From Anoplopoma fimbria (taxonomy: Eukaryota > Chordata > Actinopteri > Perciformes > Anoplopomatidae): a DNA stretch of 64,000 bases. Shown here piece after piece: positions 1 to 13,700 of this stretch. The notes under the pieces are model-generated. The model was not told the DNA's origin, did not search any database, and worked only from the letters and a program-made list of their open reading frames with translations. The stretch spans positions 5,762,814 to 5,826,813 of the forward strand of contig NC_072452.1 of assembly GCF_027596085.1 (NCBI RefSeq). Direction: 5' to 3'. Within the stretch, counting starts at the first letter, position 1. Each line of letters begins with the position of its first letter. The position numbers and the translations under genes are program-made.

Positions 1-1
1 C

Positions 2-3000
2 GAAAGTGATGCACCTGGTCACTCCGTAGCAACCACAGAAGAAGAAGAAGAAGAAGAAGAAGAAGAAGAAGAAGAAGAATCAGCTGATGATGTGGAAACC
101 GTAGAAGAAGAAAAACAGTCGGCCCTGGAGGATGAAGCTACACCTTCTGCCTCTGTGGTGGAAGAGGTCAACCAGCCCTGCAGTGTTTCAGATCAGAGCA
201 AAGCCCTGTTCACCATCACCCCCGCCTGGCAGAGGTCACTCTCTGTCGGGGAGGCAGAAGAGAGTTTGACCCCTCCCTCCACCCCGCCCGCTTGCGTCTC
301 CTCTTCGCCGTCCACTGTCACAGGCCCCAGAGGTGTGGAGGTGGAGGCTGCGGATAGTAAGGACCCCGAAGTGGATGCAGAGCCGGCCAGTTCGCCTAAG
401 GTTGAACTGGTTTTGAGCCCTGGTAGAGTGAGGAGTGCAGCCACCCCCGATGCACCGCCTCCGTCATCCATTCACCCTCAGACCACAGCGAGCACAGAAG
501 GTAAGGACAAAGGTAGATCATGAAGGTTTTTCTTCATTCGGGTTCTTGGGTCTGGATTTGTCTTGGTGGTCCGCCCTAAGTCATATGAGGGGAACTTGCA
601 GTTGGAGTTTAAATAAAGTTAAACCACAGAATGATTTCTCCCCCTGCAGAGAGCCCTGTGGTAGTGGAGGGAAACCCCGACAATCCATTTGGAGTTCGGC
701 TGAGGAAGACGTCAGCCCTCCAAGTCTTGAGCCCGGAGGAGGAAAACACAGAGGTGATTCCCTTCCCCTTTGTGCTTCTAAAAGTGCTCCTAAAATAAAC
801 AATAAACAACAACTATAAGGTGTTAATATGTTGTGAATGTGTAGCTTGTTTCTGCTGCCCCCAAGTGGCCAAAAAACTACAAATGCAGGTGTAAAATAAG
901 TTTTTGTATTGAATTTTGTATTTATCGTTCTCTTCTCCAGCCTCCCATCGAGCCTCCAGCTCAGCCAACCAGCTCTAGAGTTGACTCACCACAGCCAATC
1001 AGCATAAAGCCTTCCATAAGTCAGCCAGTCAGCATCAAGCCCGCCCTCCCCAAGAAACCAGACGTACACGGAGACAGCGGAGGGAAAAACAAGCGCATGT
1101 CAGGTGTGTATACACACACAAACACACACACCATTTTAAATTTAAGTGCACATTACTCACAGCTTTATAATGCATGCTTACGTGTAATTGCCCAAAACTT
1201 GGGCTAAATCAGATCTGAAGAGTAAGCAGCTCCTGATCCTGCCCGTGGTGTAACAGTGTGTCTGCTGCTGTCTTATTGATTCAGAACCGGCTGCAGCTCG
1301 TGGTGTTGCTGGTGGATCTGATCCTCCCAGCTGGATCTCTGTGGCCAAACAGAAACAGAAGATCTATAAAGAAAACTCACTCGATGAGATCACTGTCAAG
1401 AAGGTACACCTTTTGTGTGTGTGTTTAAAACTGCCTTGGAGCTGACACGATGTTTAGGTTTGGTTCTCCAACAGTCCATAAATACATGGTTCAGATGGAG
1501 GTGCTCTCTGATGAGATGACTGTATTGTATTCTCTGTTTTGGCTCACCGCACGTTTTCCAGCCACATAACCTCCTGTATACAATGTGCTGCTCTCTGTCA
1601 TCAGGAGGAACAAGAGAGGAAACGTCCACTGCCACTGTATGTCAGCTCAGCAGCAAACAGGGAGAACAGCAACAGAACAGCAGAGTCCACCGGCAAAGGT
1701 CAGAACACACACAAATCATTTGAAATTGCAAAACACATTTAAATGCCAAAAACGCATTTATAATATACCCATCAGCTGCAGCAACAATAGGCTTTCTTTT
1801 GTTTAGTCGAATTGATATTTGCATTTGTATTCTACTGAACATGCTGGATTTATGTACCGACCTCAGGTGTAGTTTGACTTCACTAATCAAGACTCTCCTG
1901 CTGTCTGTTCTGCTCTTGTTGGGTGGAAGTGAAACTTTTGACTGATGCAGGTCTGACCTCATCTGGACAAACTCTGCTACTGCAACCAACCCAACAACAT
2001 TCACTTCAGTTCACGTTGAAACATTCACACACTGCGTTCACATAGACATCAAGAGAGTAATTAACAGAAATATAAGTTTGTTTTGTTTTTCCTACCTGCT
2101 GAAGAAGGTGGTTAAGGTGAACTACATATCTTAGAAAAGTAAAACTAGTACTAGTTTGTATATTATAACATGCATCATTTATGCAGTTTCATGATATTTA
2201 CTAACATTGGCATAAGTCTTCAAATTTATTGAGCTATTACTGAAAACAAGTTTTTTTTTTACTTTTTATTTGAAATATTTTTATTGAGCAAAAAAAAGAT
2301 TAAACATATTGCATGTTGCTGTGTCAATGCTCATTTCAATTTATATGAAAAAGAATACAATTATATTCATGTACATTCACATATTTAAAACAGATGATAT
2401 CAAATATATTTTGAGATTGGAACAATATAAAAAAAGGCAATTTTCAAGAATTTTGAAAAATAAAATAAATAAATAGTTCAATTAAACAAAAAATGACAAA
2501 TAAATGAAGTATGTTTAGCAAACATATTCCTCGTTATTTATATCCTGACAGTTGTGATATACTAAGATGACTGATATGTAACATTTGGGTTTGTTTGATG
2601 TGTTTATGTTTCTAATTTTCTGTCTTCCAGTGAGTCCGTTGGAGATCAGTAAGGCTTCAGCGTCCGTAGAAAAGGAGGCCAGGAGGGCTCTCTCTCCTCC
2701 GACTCCGGTGCCCCCTCAACCTCTGAAATCCCAGTCGCTGCCCTGCCCCGTCCCTCCAAAACCCCAGCTTCCCCGGCCACCGCCAAACACCCACCCCAAC
2801 CTATCCCACCCCGAAGGTCCCTGTCCCCCCTTGCTCCGATTCCTGTTCCCCAAAAATCTCCTTCCTGCACGAGCCCGCCATCTCCCTCCAAAACTGCCAC
2901 CTCATGCAAGACGCCACAGCCCCAGAGCAAGACGCCACAGCCCCAGAGCAAGACAGCCCCAGAGCAAGACGCCACAGCCCCAGAGCAAGACACCACAGCC

Positions 3001-3498
3001 CCAGAGCAAGACGCCACAGCCCCAGAGCAAGACACCACAGCCCCAGAGCAAGACACCACAGCCCCAGAGCAAGACACCACAGCCCCAGAGCAAGACGCCA
3101 CAGCCCCCAGAGCACAGCCCCAGAGCAAGACGCCACAGCCCCAGAGCAAGACAGCCCCACAGCCCCAGAGCACGATGCCACAGTCCCAGAGCACGACACC
3201 ACAGCCCCAGAGCACAACACCACAGCCCCAGAGCAAGACGCCACAGCCCCAGAGCAAGACGCCACAGCCCCAGAGCACGACACCACAGCCCCAGAGCAAG
3301 ACACCTACCTCCCCTCCCTATTCCTTGAAAACCGCCCCGGAAAAGCCTGGCACAAGAGCTGCGGGGCTTTCCAACCAGACCCCGACCTCACAGCGAGGCC
3401 TGCCTCCCCCGGCGTTGCCCCAGGATGAGCCTCCATGGATGGCCCTGGCTAAGAAGAAGGCCAAAGCCTGGAGCGAGATGCCCCAGATCGTCCAGTGA
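2..3498 (+). CDS. CRACD/KIAA1211-family protein, 3' part (KIAA1210/CRACDL-like); 5' end outside window
   Basis: Exons read as 2-500, 650-753, 941-1103, 1285-1403, 1605-1698 and 2631-3498, all with GT-AG borders. Phases agree up to the last exon. The first exon carries 14 consecutive Glu codons (38-79). Conserved family blocks are NPFGVRLRKTS (exon 650-753), PSWISVAKQKQKIYKENSLDE (exon 1285-1403, split here only by reading) and the C-terminal EPPWMALAKKKAKAWSEMPQ. CRACD proteins inhibit capping protein and so regulate actin filament ends in the cytoplasm; function here is inferred from family. Oddity: the terminal exon enters in one frame (SPLEISKASASVEKEARRA) but the conserved tail lies in another, open from 2653 to 3498, so a 1-nt deletion, 2-nt insertion or assembly error is implied between about 2690 and 2830. 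A LONRF gene lies next door; in human, KIAA1210-LONRF3 and CRACDL-LONRF2 are neighbours or near neighbours, so the paralogue cannot be fixed from this fragment. Confidence 0.82.
2911..3300 (+). repeat. 21-bp coding minisatellite (TPQPQSK units) in CRACD-family last exon
   Basis: About 18 tandem units of acgccacagccccagagcaag and close variants (acacc for acgcc, agcacg for agcaag). Because the period is a multiple of three, all three forward frames stay open, giving TPQPQSK, HSPRARR or TAPEQDA heptads. A few units have irregular length near 2955-2970 and 3105-3165, so the open frame reads TPQPQSK, then TAPEQDA, then TPQPQSK again. The array is proline- and serine-rich and expected to be disordered. 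Confidence 0.93.
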
Positions 3499-4899
<1,401 letters not shown>

Positions 4900-4900
<1 letters not shown>

Positions 4901-6512
4901 ATGTCAAAGGTATTTTTCAACACAGCCAGATTCAGCCATTTGGGTTTGCACGTTAAAATGCCTTTAATGCATTATACATAACCGTGTAGAACACTCAGAT
5001 GAAAGCATCAGCATGCATGTCTTATATGTCTCTAAGTAAGGCATTTAGAATGTTTAACCCACATGTCTTGACTTCTTTCTGTGGCACAACAATATATTTT
5101 AGAGTGATAATATCTTATATATATATTTCTGTTCATTCTGTCTGGTATATATTCTGGTGCCCAACAGGTCCGTAGCTACCACTGAAGTCATTGAGGTCAA
5201 CTCCTCTGTCATTTTTCCAGGAATGTGTAGCAACCTCAGGAGAGTTAACATTTTACGATTTTTTTTTATGATGAATATATTTAGAATTCACTGATGTTAG
5301 TCAAATAAAAAAGGATTCATTATTCCCCAACCAGATTTGTATCCCCAGGAGTGTAATGATGCATTTTAAATAATATTATAATTCAGCAGTTAACTGAAGA
5401 ACAAATTTCAAAGGAAAAAAAAAACTGAAACTTTTTTGGACTCCCCTCAAAACATTATTAAGGTGCCTTTAAAAGGAATACAACAGCAATTTAGTATTAC
5501 TCTTCCATGAACATGGGGTACTCACTAGTGACAATATGAAAGCAGTACAGGCTGAGATTTCCTGATTCTTTTCCCCCAGTGTGAGAAAAGCTCCAAAAAC
5601 ACAGGAGCCGACATCTCCCATAATGCACCACCTTGCATTAGACCCTCCATGACTGGTAGATGCTCCGTCTATTAAACTCCACACCTCGGTTTGTACGCAG
5701 GCTTTCTATTACTCTCCATTTACGTCATCAGTGTAGACTTTAGAGAGCTCCTCCTGAGTCACAGAAAAACATTACACAACTGTTTTCACAGGCTGAGTCG
5801 CACTTCCTGTGATGAGTAAGCTGACCTTCGTGTGTAAAATCTGCGTCATACCGCTTCAACGCACCAAATCCATATGCACACATTCAAAGACACTTCCAAT
5901 GAAGGGTCTCAAGCGTTAAGACGATGGTTGACAATAAATATAATTGACCCCAAACATTCTAATAAAACTTATTAGCCTACTAATACCTATTTAACCGGAC
6001 AGCTTTCAGATCTGCAGTGTTTTTAGTGACTCTATTGGATATATGTGACAGAGCACAATACAATAAATGACACCGACTTATTAAAAACTTGCATTCTAAA
6101 CTGATGACTAACAGCCCTTTGAGTGTCTGCATTTTGAAAACTCGCTGTAAAGTCTTGGCACGTACACGAACGCACATCTGTGTTGTGTGTTTGTGACTTT
6201 CTCGTTGTGTGTGGGTGTGTGTGTGTGTGTGGTCAGAATTGGGGCCAAATGTTTGTGTGCTTGGCGTTCACCAGTGTGTGTGCACAACATGAGCCAATGT
6301 TTGCATGTGTATGATTGATGGTCCATGTGAATGCGTGTGCATGCCTACAGGAAGCTGTAATCAGTGAGAGGGCTGCTTTAACTCCTCAGATGTATTTTCT
6401 GGGTGAGTTAGGTAACGCCCCCACCGCTGCCCTACTTCTGCTACATGCTCTATCACACACACACACACACACACACACATGCGGCTCCAAACTGGACCAG
6501 CCAAGACGTACG

Positions 6513-6543
<31 letters not shown>

Positions 6544-8380
6544 TGTGTCCGTGCCAAGTATCCATAGCGATGACTGCTGGGTGCTGACCTTCTCATTTAC
6601 AGGTTATATAACTTACCAACTTGGCAGGAATCACAGAGGTGAGGAGACAAGGAGGGGGAGGGGGGTATTAATGTCCACTTAGTCCATTACGATCAGTAGA
6701 GCTAGTACAGTACAGAGCCTTTTGAAGACCAAAAACACAACTTATCTAGCTGTGAAAAAAAAATGCTCTTTGTGATGAAAGTTATTACAGTTCTCATAAT
6801 TTCATTTCATGCTAAAGCACTCCCATGTCTGATAGCATTTGTGTCAGACATTATGTGACACTCATCCCCCCAGAGGAGTGACAAATATAAAACTTCAGAG
6901 CAACAAGTAAATCGGCTTATTTCTCCCACACAGTGTCACTTGTTACCATATGCTAAAGTTCAGTGATTAGATTTTGTACCAAGAAACAACAGCAGAACAG
7001 TTGCTCACTTTAAACAGGTATTATAAATCATCCACTGTGCTTGCCGAACCTGCATTGACCCGCATTTATGGACACTTTAGGGGCACCAAAAAACTGTAGA
7101 TATAAAACTGGCATATTATCACATTTGAAGTTGGCTAAAACTGTTTTCACACATTGTGCGCGACATTAGCATACATAAGGGGTCATGTTCCTGATCTGCT
7201 CTGCCCGCCTAGCTCTGTTTTGGTCTCCACCATCTCCTAAGGGAATGTTTTAGCTCTTTAGCTGCTAAATGCTCCGCTTTGTCCACCAGCTAATCGATAA
7301 CTTTGTCTGTCTTATGTCTGGTGCTTGACAGGGAGCACGCATTGGGGTTTTTCCAGATCTTTTTTTACTAAAAACTGATGCTGAGAACGGCGAGACTGAA
7401 CCAAAACAGTGACCTACAGTTGCTGGCCTTAAAAACACAACTGGAAGATTCTAAAACGTTCTGCAATGGACATTAAAAGCTAAAAGGCTGTCTCATTTTC
7501 TGTCAGATATGTTTATAAAGCTACAATGTGCTTTTTTTTCTTCTTTGTGGGACATATCATCTCTCTGGCAGCAGAGGACCAGCTGGACTTCCACAGGAAA
7601 CACAGCAGCAAATTAGACACAGTCTGCATGCTCTGGGGTTTGGTCAGACCGCCAAACTGGCCCAACCTCTTCGACCTCTGTGTATGAACTGGAGTGACCC
7701 TAGACCGGGTGAGGTCGGATTCTCAAACTGCCATTGTTTCCAGTGACATTTTAGCTGACCATTTGATAGCCCACTGTGACAGAGAATTTCAATTAACACA
7801 ACAACTCCAACACTGGCTGGTTTAAACCGGCTGGAAAAACACACCCTTCTTTCCATCGGTTACCACTACGTTTCCAGTTAGATATTTAGGCTGAACTGTG
7901 CAAACAATGAAGAAATTCATCATATTTACAGCTAAAGACACATTACAGGTCCTCCTCCCCAGATTCAGCCTTATACTTTCCTGTCTTTTTTCCTCTCATT
8001 ACATCACACCCAAAACGTATTTGTGTTGTGTATTGATATCAATGTGGCATGATAAATTATATTTATTTTAATAAAGACAAAAAGCTAAGTAATTGTCATT
8101 TAGCATTTTTGAATTTAACACAGTGAATGAGACATGCACAGTAAATGCATGCATACAAGATAAAAGACATGCCACAATTTGTTTTGTATTTCACCTTAAT
8201 TCTTTATTAAATTTGTTTTAGGACTTGAAATGCATTTCTCTTGGTTTCAAAATGAAGCCAATTACTGGCTTACAAGCCCTTTGCCACTCACAAAGTTATG
8301 GATAACTATAATTAATGTTTTTCAGTCAAACAAGGCTGTATTCATTCTGGTAGCTCTGTGAAGCGGCACTCAGACACAGT
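4900..8380. other. Intergenic DNA, no gene recognised
   Basis: AT-rich sequence without an open frame that looks like protein and without splice-consistent conserved blocks. It holds an (AC)n tract at about 6455-6478 and a (GT)n tract at about 6515-6542 that are inverted relative to each other. Nothing else was recognised. Confidence 0.6.
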
Positions 8381-8384
8381 AGTG

Positions 8385-8770
8385 CTTCGAGCTAAATTGC
8401 TAACACCAGAATGCTAACATGCTAGCAATGACAACGATAACATGCTAATGTTTAGCAGGTCATGTTAACCGTGCTCCTCATTTCAGTTTAGTGTGTTAGC
8501 ATGCTAACATTCGCTTATTAACACTAAACAAAAAGTAAAGCTGGAGCTTAGTTTTGCTGGTGTTATTTCATAAACCAAGATATTGGACATATTGAAATTT
8601 TGACCTGATGATGGTGCTACATGTAGATGAAAAATTAGGGCATCAATGAAGTTGTTAGCATTCCAGTTGGGAATGTCTGAACCAAACCATCCAATAATAG
8701 CCAAGACATTTCCCTTAATAACCCAAATATAATCATTACCATAGATAGAGCCATGCTGATAGTGTGGCTT
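8385..8770. repeat. Interspersed repeat of the GCTAACATGCTAA type
   Basis: Contains repeated gctaacatgctagc and gttagcatgctaac palindromes, then cataaaccaagatattggac and gacctgatgatggtgctac. This arrangement matches a repeat I recognise from many teleost genomes. A second, more diverged copy lies at about 26270-26600. Family name not assigned. Confidence 0.6.
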
Positions 8771-10111
8771 ATAAGAAGGACTGTTCATATAAGGTCACAT
8801 TTTCAGAATTAAAAAAAAGTTGTTGCTATTCTTCACCGTTATAATTAACACTTTATAGACATTTGACTAATAGTCCTAATTCATATTGGTTTGTGGTTGA
8901 ATGAGCTCAGTCCATAGTGAGCGCTTGCATCAAAAGGATACATCTAGACACCAAGTAGAGGTTTTTCAGGTAGACATTTACTGTATGCAATATGTTGGTC
9001 TCATTAAAGCTTGTGTTCCTCTATATTTAGAGGTGCCCGGGTTTGGCTCGAGCCTCAAATCTCTAAGCGTCCTCATGGGACTACAGCGAGCTAAACTTGC
9101 TAATCTGCAGTGTAATTATACTGAGGAGACAGAAATAAAGAGTGAGCCACGAATGGAAGGAGGCACTGCTCTTTCCCTCCGTCTCTCTTTCGCTAACACT
9201 TTTTTTGGCTCTTTGTAAGTCTCTAACTCCAACTGAGTGACCTACATTTGCACTGCTTGCATAAACAGTCCTCCTGTCTGTCCAGCTCCCCACCCTCTCT
9301 CTCTCTCTCTCTCTCACTGTATATCTCTCTCACGGTGTGCACAGGCAAAAGGCCTGGAAGTGATGATAGAGTTTTCTTTTAGCTAAGTGATGATCTCTGT
9401 GAGTGCACAGAAAAATATATTTGAGATGTATGTTTGTGTGAAAACCAGCTGTCACTTAGTCTGGTTTTGGTCTCAAAAAACCAAAAGTTTGAATCTCTCT
9501 CTCCATATAGAAGAGTTCTTTCAAACATTCTCTCTTACAAAAACTTGTCTTCTCTCTCTACGAATGTTAGTTTGGTTTTCTTCAACAGTCTTTTCTTGGC
9601 TTCTCACTCCCACCATACAAACACCCTCCTCTTTCTCTATAAACTTCTCTGCTTGAATCTCTGTCCATCAGTGGTTTGCAGACTTTCCTCCAGAGCCCCT
9701 CTACTTCAGAGGAATGTTTTCATGACCCAAATTGGTTTTTAATAGCAGTAGTGCAGGATTACTATATCAAACATTTGCTTTGGCAATAACCTCCTAACCT
9801 ACAGTGATTTACTTAGCCTACCTTCTACTGACCTTATCTAATACTAAATGTTGCTGAAGAGTAGCTCCACTCTGAAACACGTTATGCGAGTTGTTACCTA
9901 ACTGATACATAACAGGGCTTACTTATGAAATGCAACCACTCTGGTCACATTGCCAGCATGTGTACATATGAGCTGGTGTTGCATTTATCTAATAATCTAA
10001 CCTTGCGCAACTTGATATGCTACCCAAGTTCAGTGCTGCTCTCCTACATTCTGCAGCTACATTCTCTAGCCTCTTTAATCCCACTGTCCCTGTGAGAAGC
10101 GGGTCATGCTG

Positions 10112-10440
10112 CAGATCTCTGCCAGGTGTGTCTGCAAGGACCACTGCTGTATTGTGTGATTGAATGGATACAAACCACAATTGGCTTGCGTCCCCTTCCA
10201 GGTAAAGATTAGTTAGTGAGGAGTCATCAGGCAGTATCAAAAAGGCAATAAAAGATGTTTGGAGATAATGTGGGTCACAGCAACCATGAGCAGGACTTGA
10301 GCATGTAGCCATTACTGGCCACCTAAAACATAACGCAGTTCTTCTGCAGCAGAATGCCATGGACAGACACAGAGGTGCACACTCACTCACGGAAGCAAGC
10401 ATGCACGCGACCAAATCGGATGATTCTCCTGGCGGAGATC
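10112..10440. repeat. TIR-bounded interspersed element, copy A
   Basis: Begins cagatctctgccaggtgtgt and ends cctggcggagatc, so the ends are imperfect inverted repeats around GATCTCTGCCAGG. Interior shares gtgtgattgaatg, ggacagacacagag and cacactcactcacgga with copies at about 24004-24440 and 61217-61820. No transposase frame is present, so it looks non-autonomous. Copy A lacks some internal sequence seen in copy C. Confidence 0.7.
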
Positions 10441-10441
10441 A

Positions 10442-10720
10442 AATAGTTCAACATTTTGGGAAATACACTTATTTGCATTCTTGGGAAGAGTTAGTTGAGA
10501 AGACAAAAAAATAAAAGTATGGTTAGCTTAGCTTAGCTTATTTTAGCATGATAGTACAGATTAAAAAACAAAACATATAAAGAGTTCATTTTGAAGTTTT
10601 AAGTGAATTTAAAGGTGCTGTTTCCAGTCTTTATGCTAAGATAATCTAATAGATGTTGGCAGTAGCTTCATAGTTATTGTGCAAATATGAGTGTGGTATC
10701 ATCTTTTTGTCTCATGCGTA
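10442..10720. repeat. Likely interspersed repeat fragment
   Basis: Starts atagttcaacattttgggaa and continues with an agttagttgagaagac segment and ggttagcttagcttagctta. This order is familiar from repeats found widely in percomorph fish. It directly abuts the preceding TIR element. Borders are approximate. Confidence 0.45.
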
Positions 10721-13700
10721 ATAAATTACACATGAGACCAAAAGATAAATAAATAAAGTATAAAGTAATTCTTTATGTTTTTGTCTCACTTTTTAAAGCC
10801 CCCCAAAACTACACTTGTTTTTTAAAGCGCTATAGTTTTTGAAAATACATTTTGCTTGCATGAAACGGTTTCAACAACAACATGCTGACTACCTCCCACA
10901 TCACTCATCTTACAGACTGTTGTGCATAATTCAGTTACACTGAAGGTTCTGATTCATCTTGTGAATTATTAACCAGTAATCTAATCTGTTACATTCTAAG
11001 AAACTCAGTCGGGCCTGAAGAGCACAAACAAAAAGAGACGTCAGACTCCAGTCCAGTCCGGCGTGTTCACAATCCCAACAGGACCAGGAACACAAACCTA
11101 TGGTTTATTCACAAGTTGTAGCTTCAGAACTGTACTTTTGAAAATGTAATGCATACTAAAGTTTTACTATAAAAAAACAGACATTTACAGAGAACATCAG
11201 AGAGATGCCGACACATACATACATTCATCTTGTGCGAATTCAGCGGGACACATTTAGCGGGCCATGGAGCTCTACGGGAGGTTAACAACCTTTGAAAGAT
11301 ATGGGTAATGTAGTGACTGAAATATCTGAAAATATGAGGAGCGCTCTGCAAAGCTTTTGTTTAAAACGTTGAGAGATTTTTAGAGTTCACAAAGCATGAA
11401 TGTTTTACCAGAATTTAGTCCACCCACTTAAGCAGGAGAGGACATACAAGAGGTCATACACTTTGTTTCAAAGAAGCTGTTCACTTTGCCAGGTGAGTAA
11501 AATCAAGTGCTCCTCCAAATACTTCAGATATTTCGGATCAATGTCAAATACATTACCCAGAAGCCTTTGAATTGAGACCTTTGAAGTTTTAGTTGGTATA
11601 AATTCTGTGTTGACGACGGTGCATTTCAACATGGGCAAAAATTCCCCAAAAAGGTACATTTTGGAGCAGTTGACAAGGATGATATACATTATTTGTTTGA
11701 TTAACTTTCAAATTACACTTCACTTTCAACAGAGAATAAAACAACAATGAAAGGAAAACACTGAAATTAGGAAGCGTAGTTTTTCTGTGTCTCTTTGTGG
11801 AAGTGCTCTAGGAGGCTGCCAGAGGTAGGGACACTTCCTCAAAAGGTCAGTGGTTGAATTCTGAAAGGTCACGATATCAATGGGCATTAACCCACAGTCT
11901 GACTGTTTTTGCTTAGCTGGATGGCAAACGATCCGTAAGATCGCACTTCTGCTACACCTGCACTGGTTTGTCACTGAACAAGCCATTTTACAGCAACACA
12001 GGAAGTGGGATGCTCTAAAAAATAAAATAAAAGCTTGGTGTCTGTGCCGGTTTGTCAGCATGATCAAAGTTATCATGAGTCTGGAGTGCTACAGAATGTC
12101 AAAATGACACCATCAAGATGCAACAGCAGCTTAAACCCACACTGAACTTTCAGGATTCAAAACTTGACACAAATACGAACGCCACTGTATTCACGTCCCA
12201 GCTGGGTCGTAACTTAAAACCTGTGCTGTTTCCTGATTAACACCTTCTCCTCTGAAATCATCTCCGTGAGAATCCGAGCACATGGAATCTCATCAGTGAC
12301 GAAAATATTCAATCCTTTTTCAGAAAGCACACAAAAATAGTAGCAATTTGAGCTGCTGTAATTGCTGTTATCAACCAGGATTGCAGGGAAGAAGGCTGAG
12401 TGTGTTGGTTGCCAGTTTGGGGAAAAAGTCAATTCAATCCAACAATGTCTTTAAGAACCATGGTCATATACTATGGTTTTAAAGGGACAGCTCACCCCAG
12501 AACGAAAAAAGACGTATATTTCCTCTATGCTGCAGTGCTATTCTTCAATCTAGACTGTTTTGTTGTGAGGTTCATGGATTTGGAGAGATGTCTTGGCCCT
12601 CTGGAATATAATGAGACTATATTGGTTATATTATATGTCCCTTTAATGTACGTGAGAATGGATTCAATCTTCTCATCTAACTTTAATAAGCTTATTTTTC
12701 CAAAATCTTGAACTACGCTCTAGTTAGACTGGATATTTAGGACTTCTACGTAAGAGATTAGCATTAATTGTTTTCTTGGTTACAACTCATATCAGCACGA
12801 AAGCCTCCGCTGCAGTCCAGGTTCTCAAAGACATTATTTAAGATGTTATTTAGGGAAGCACAGGTTGTTGCACTAAACATCAGCACACAGTAGTCACCAC
12901 TGCAGTTTATCAAAGTGTAAATGGAAGAAATCCAACTTAAGGCACTAGAACTGCTGTCACAGACAAACAATAATTCACAGATATCAGTTTTGAGCTGAAA
13001 CATAATTTCACTGGCTCCTCATGTGACGGTGTCTACAGACGGATCAGTTTTTATCTTTTTGCTTTTTTTCAAAAACTGTAAAAAAAGAATAGAATGAGAA
13101 TGTAATTTCACTTTAGATGGATTTTCCCTTTAATCTACCTCTACACATCTATCTGGATTGTTCTCTGAATGTGATATGCTTTTACACTGGAGGGGTGATT
13201 ATATCTGGGTCATTATATAATAGATATAATACAATATTGCTTTTTTGATTGTTTCAAAGTGCAACAATCTGACAATACAATATCATTACATTTCTTTAAG
13301 GAAATTATTAAAAGATTATTGTCTAACAATTTGATCAGTTTCTTCGTTTTATAGCATATCATGGCTTTGGCCGTTATAAAACAAAATAATGAATGAGGAT
13401 GACTTGACGTGACACTCCCTGTACTAATTCACACATGAAATAAGAGGAGACACACCAATAAGTGAAGAAAAATATAAAATAATAAAATACAAAAGAACCC
13501 GATTGACATAGAGACATGTAAAATCAAACACACGTGTATAAAACAAAAGAGTTTGAAGGCAAAGCTCAATAATCTCAAGAGTTGCCCTTGTCATGTAAAA
13601 AACAGTCACATCACAAACACCAGCAAGGCCTCAATATGTCTTCAAACGCCGTATTCTCAGAAATACGTTTGTGGGAGATTCTCAAAATGGGTTTAATTTT

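Noticed and set aside
2646..3304. Minus-strand ORFs of 217 and 167 codons opposite the CRACD-family exon
   Set aside because: They are antisense readings of the 21-bp minisatellite, giving LWGCGVL repeats. No splice or start support.
9989..10414. 141-codon minus-strand ORF
   Set aside because: It lies largely inside TIR element copy A. The protein has no domain character, and the homologous copies B and C do not keep the frame.
12400..12711. 103-codon plus-strand ORF
   Set aside because: Falls in a TIR-bounded teleost repeat with no domain features.
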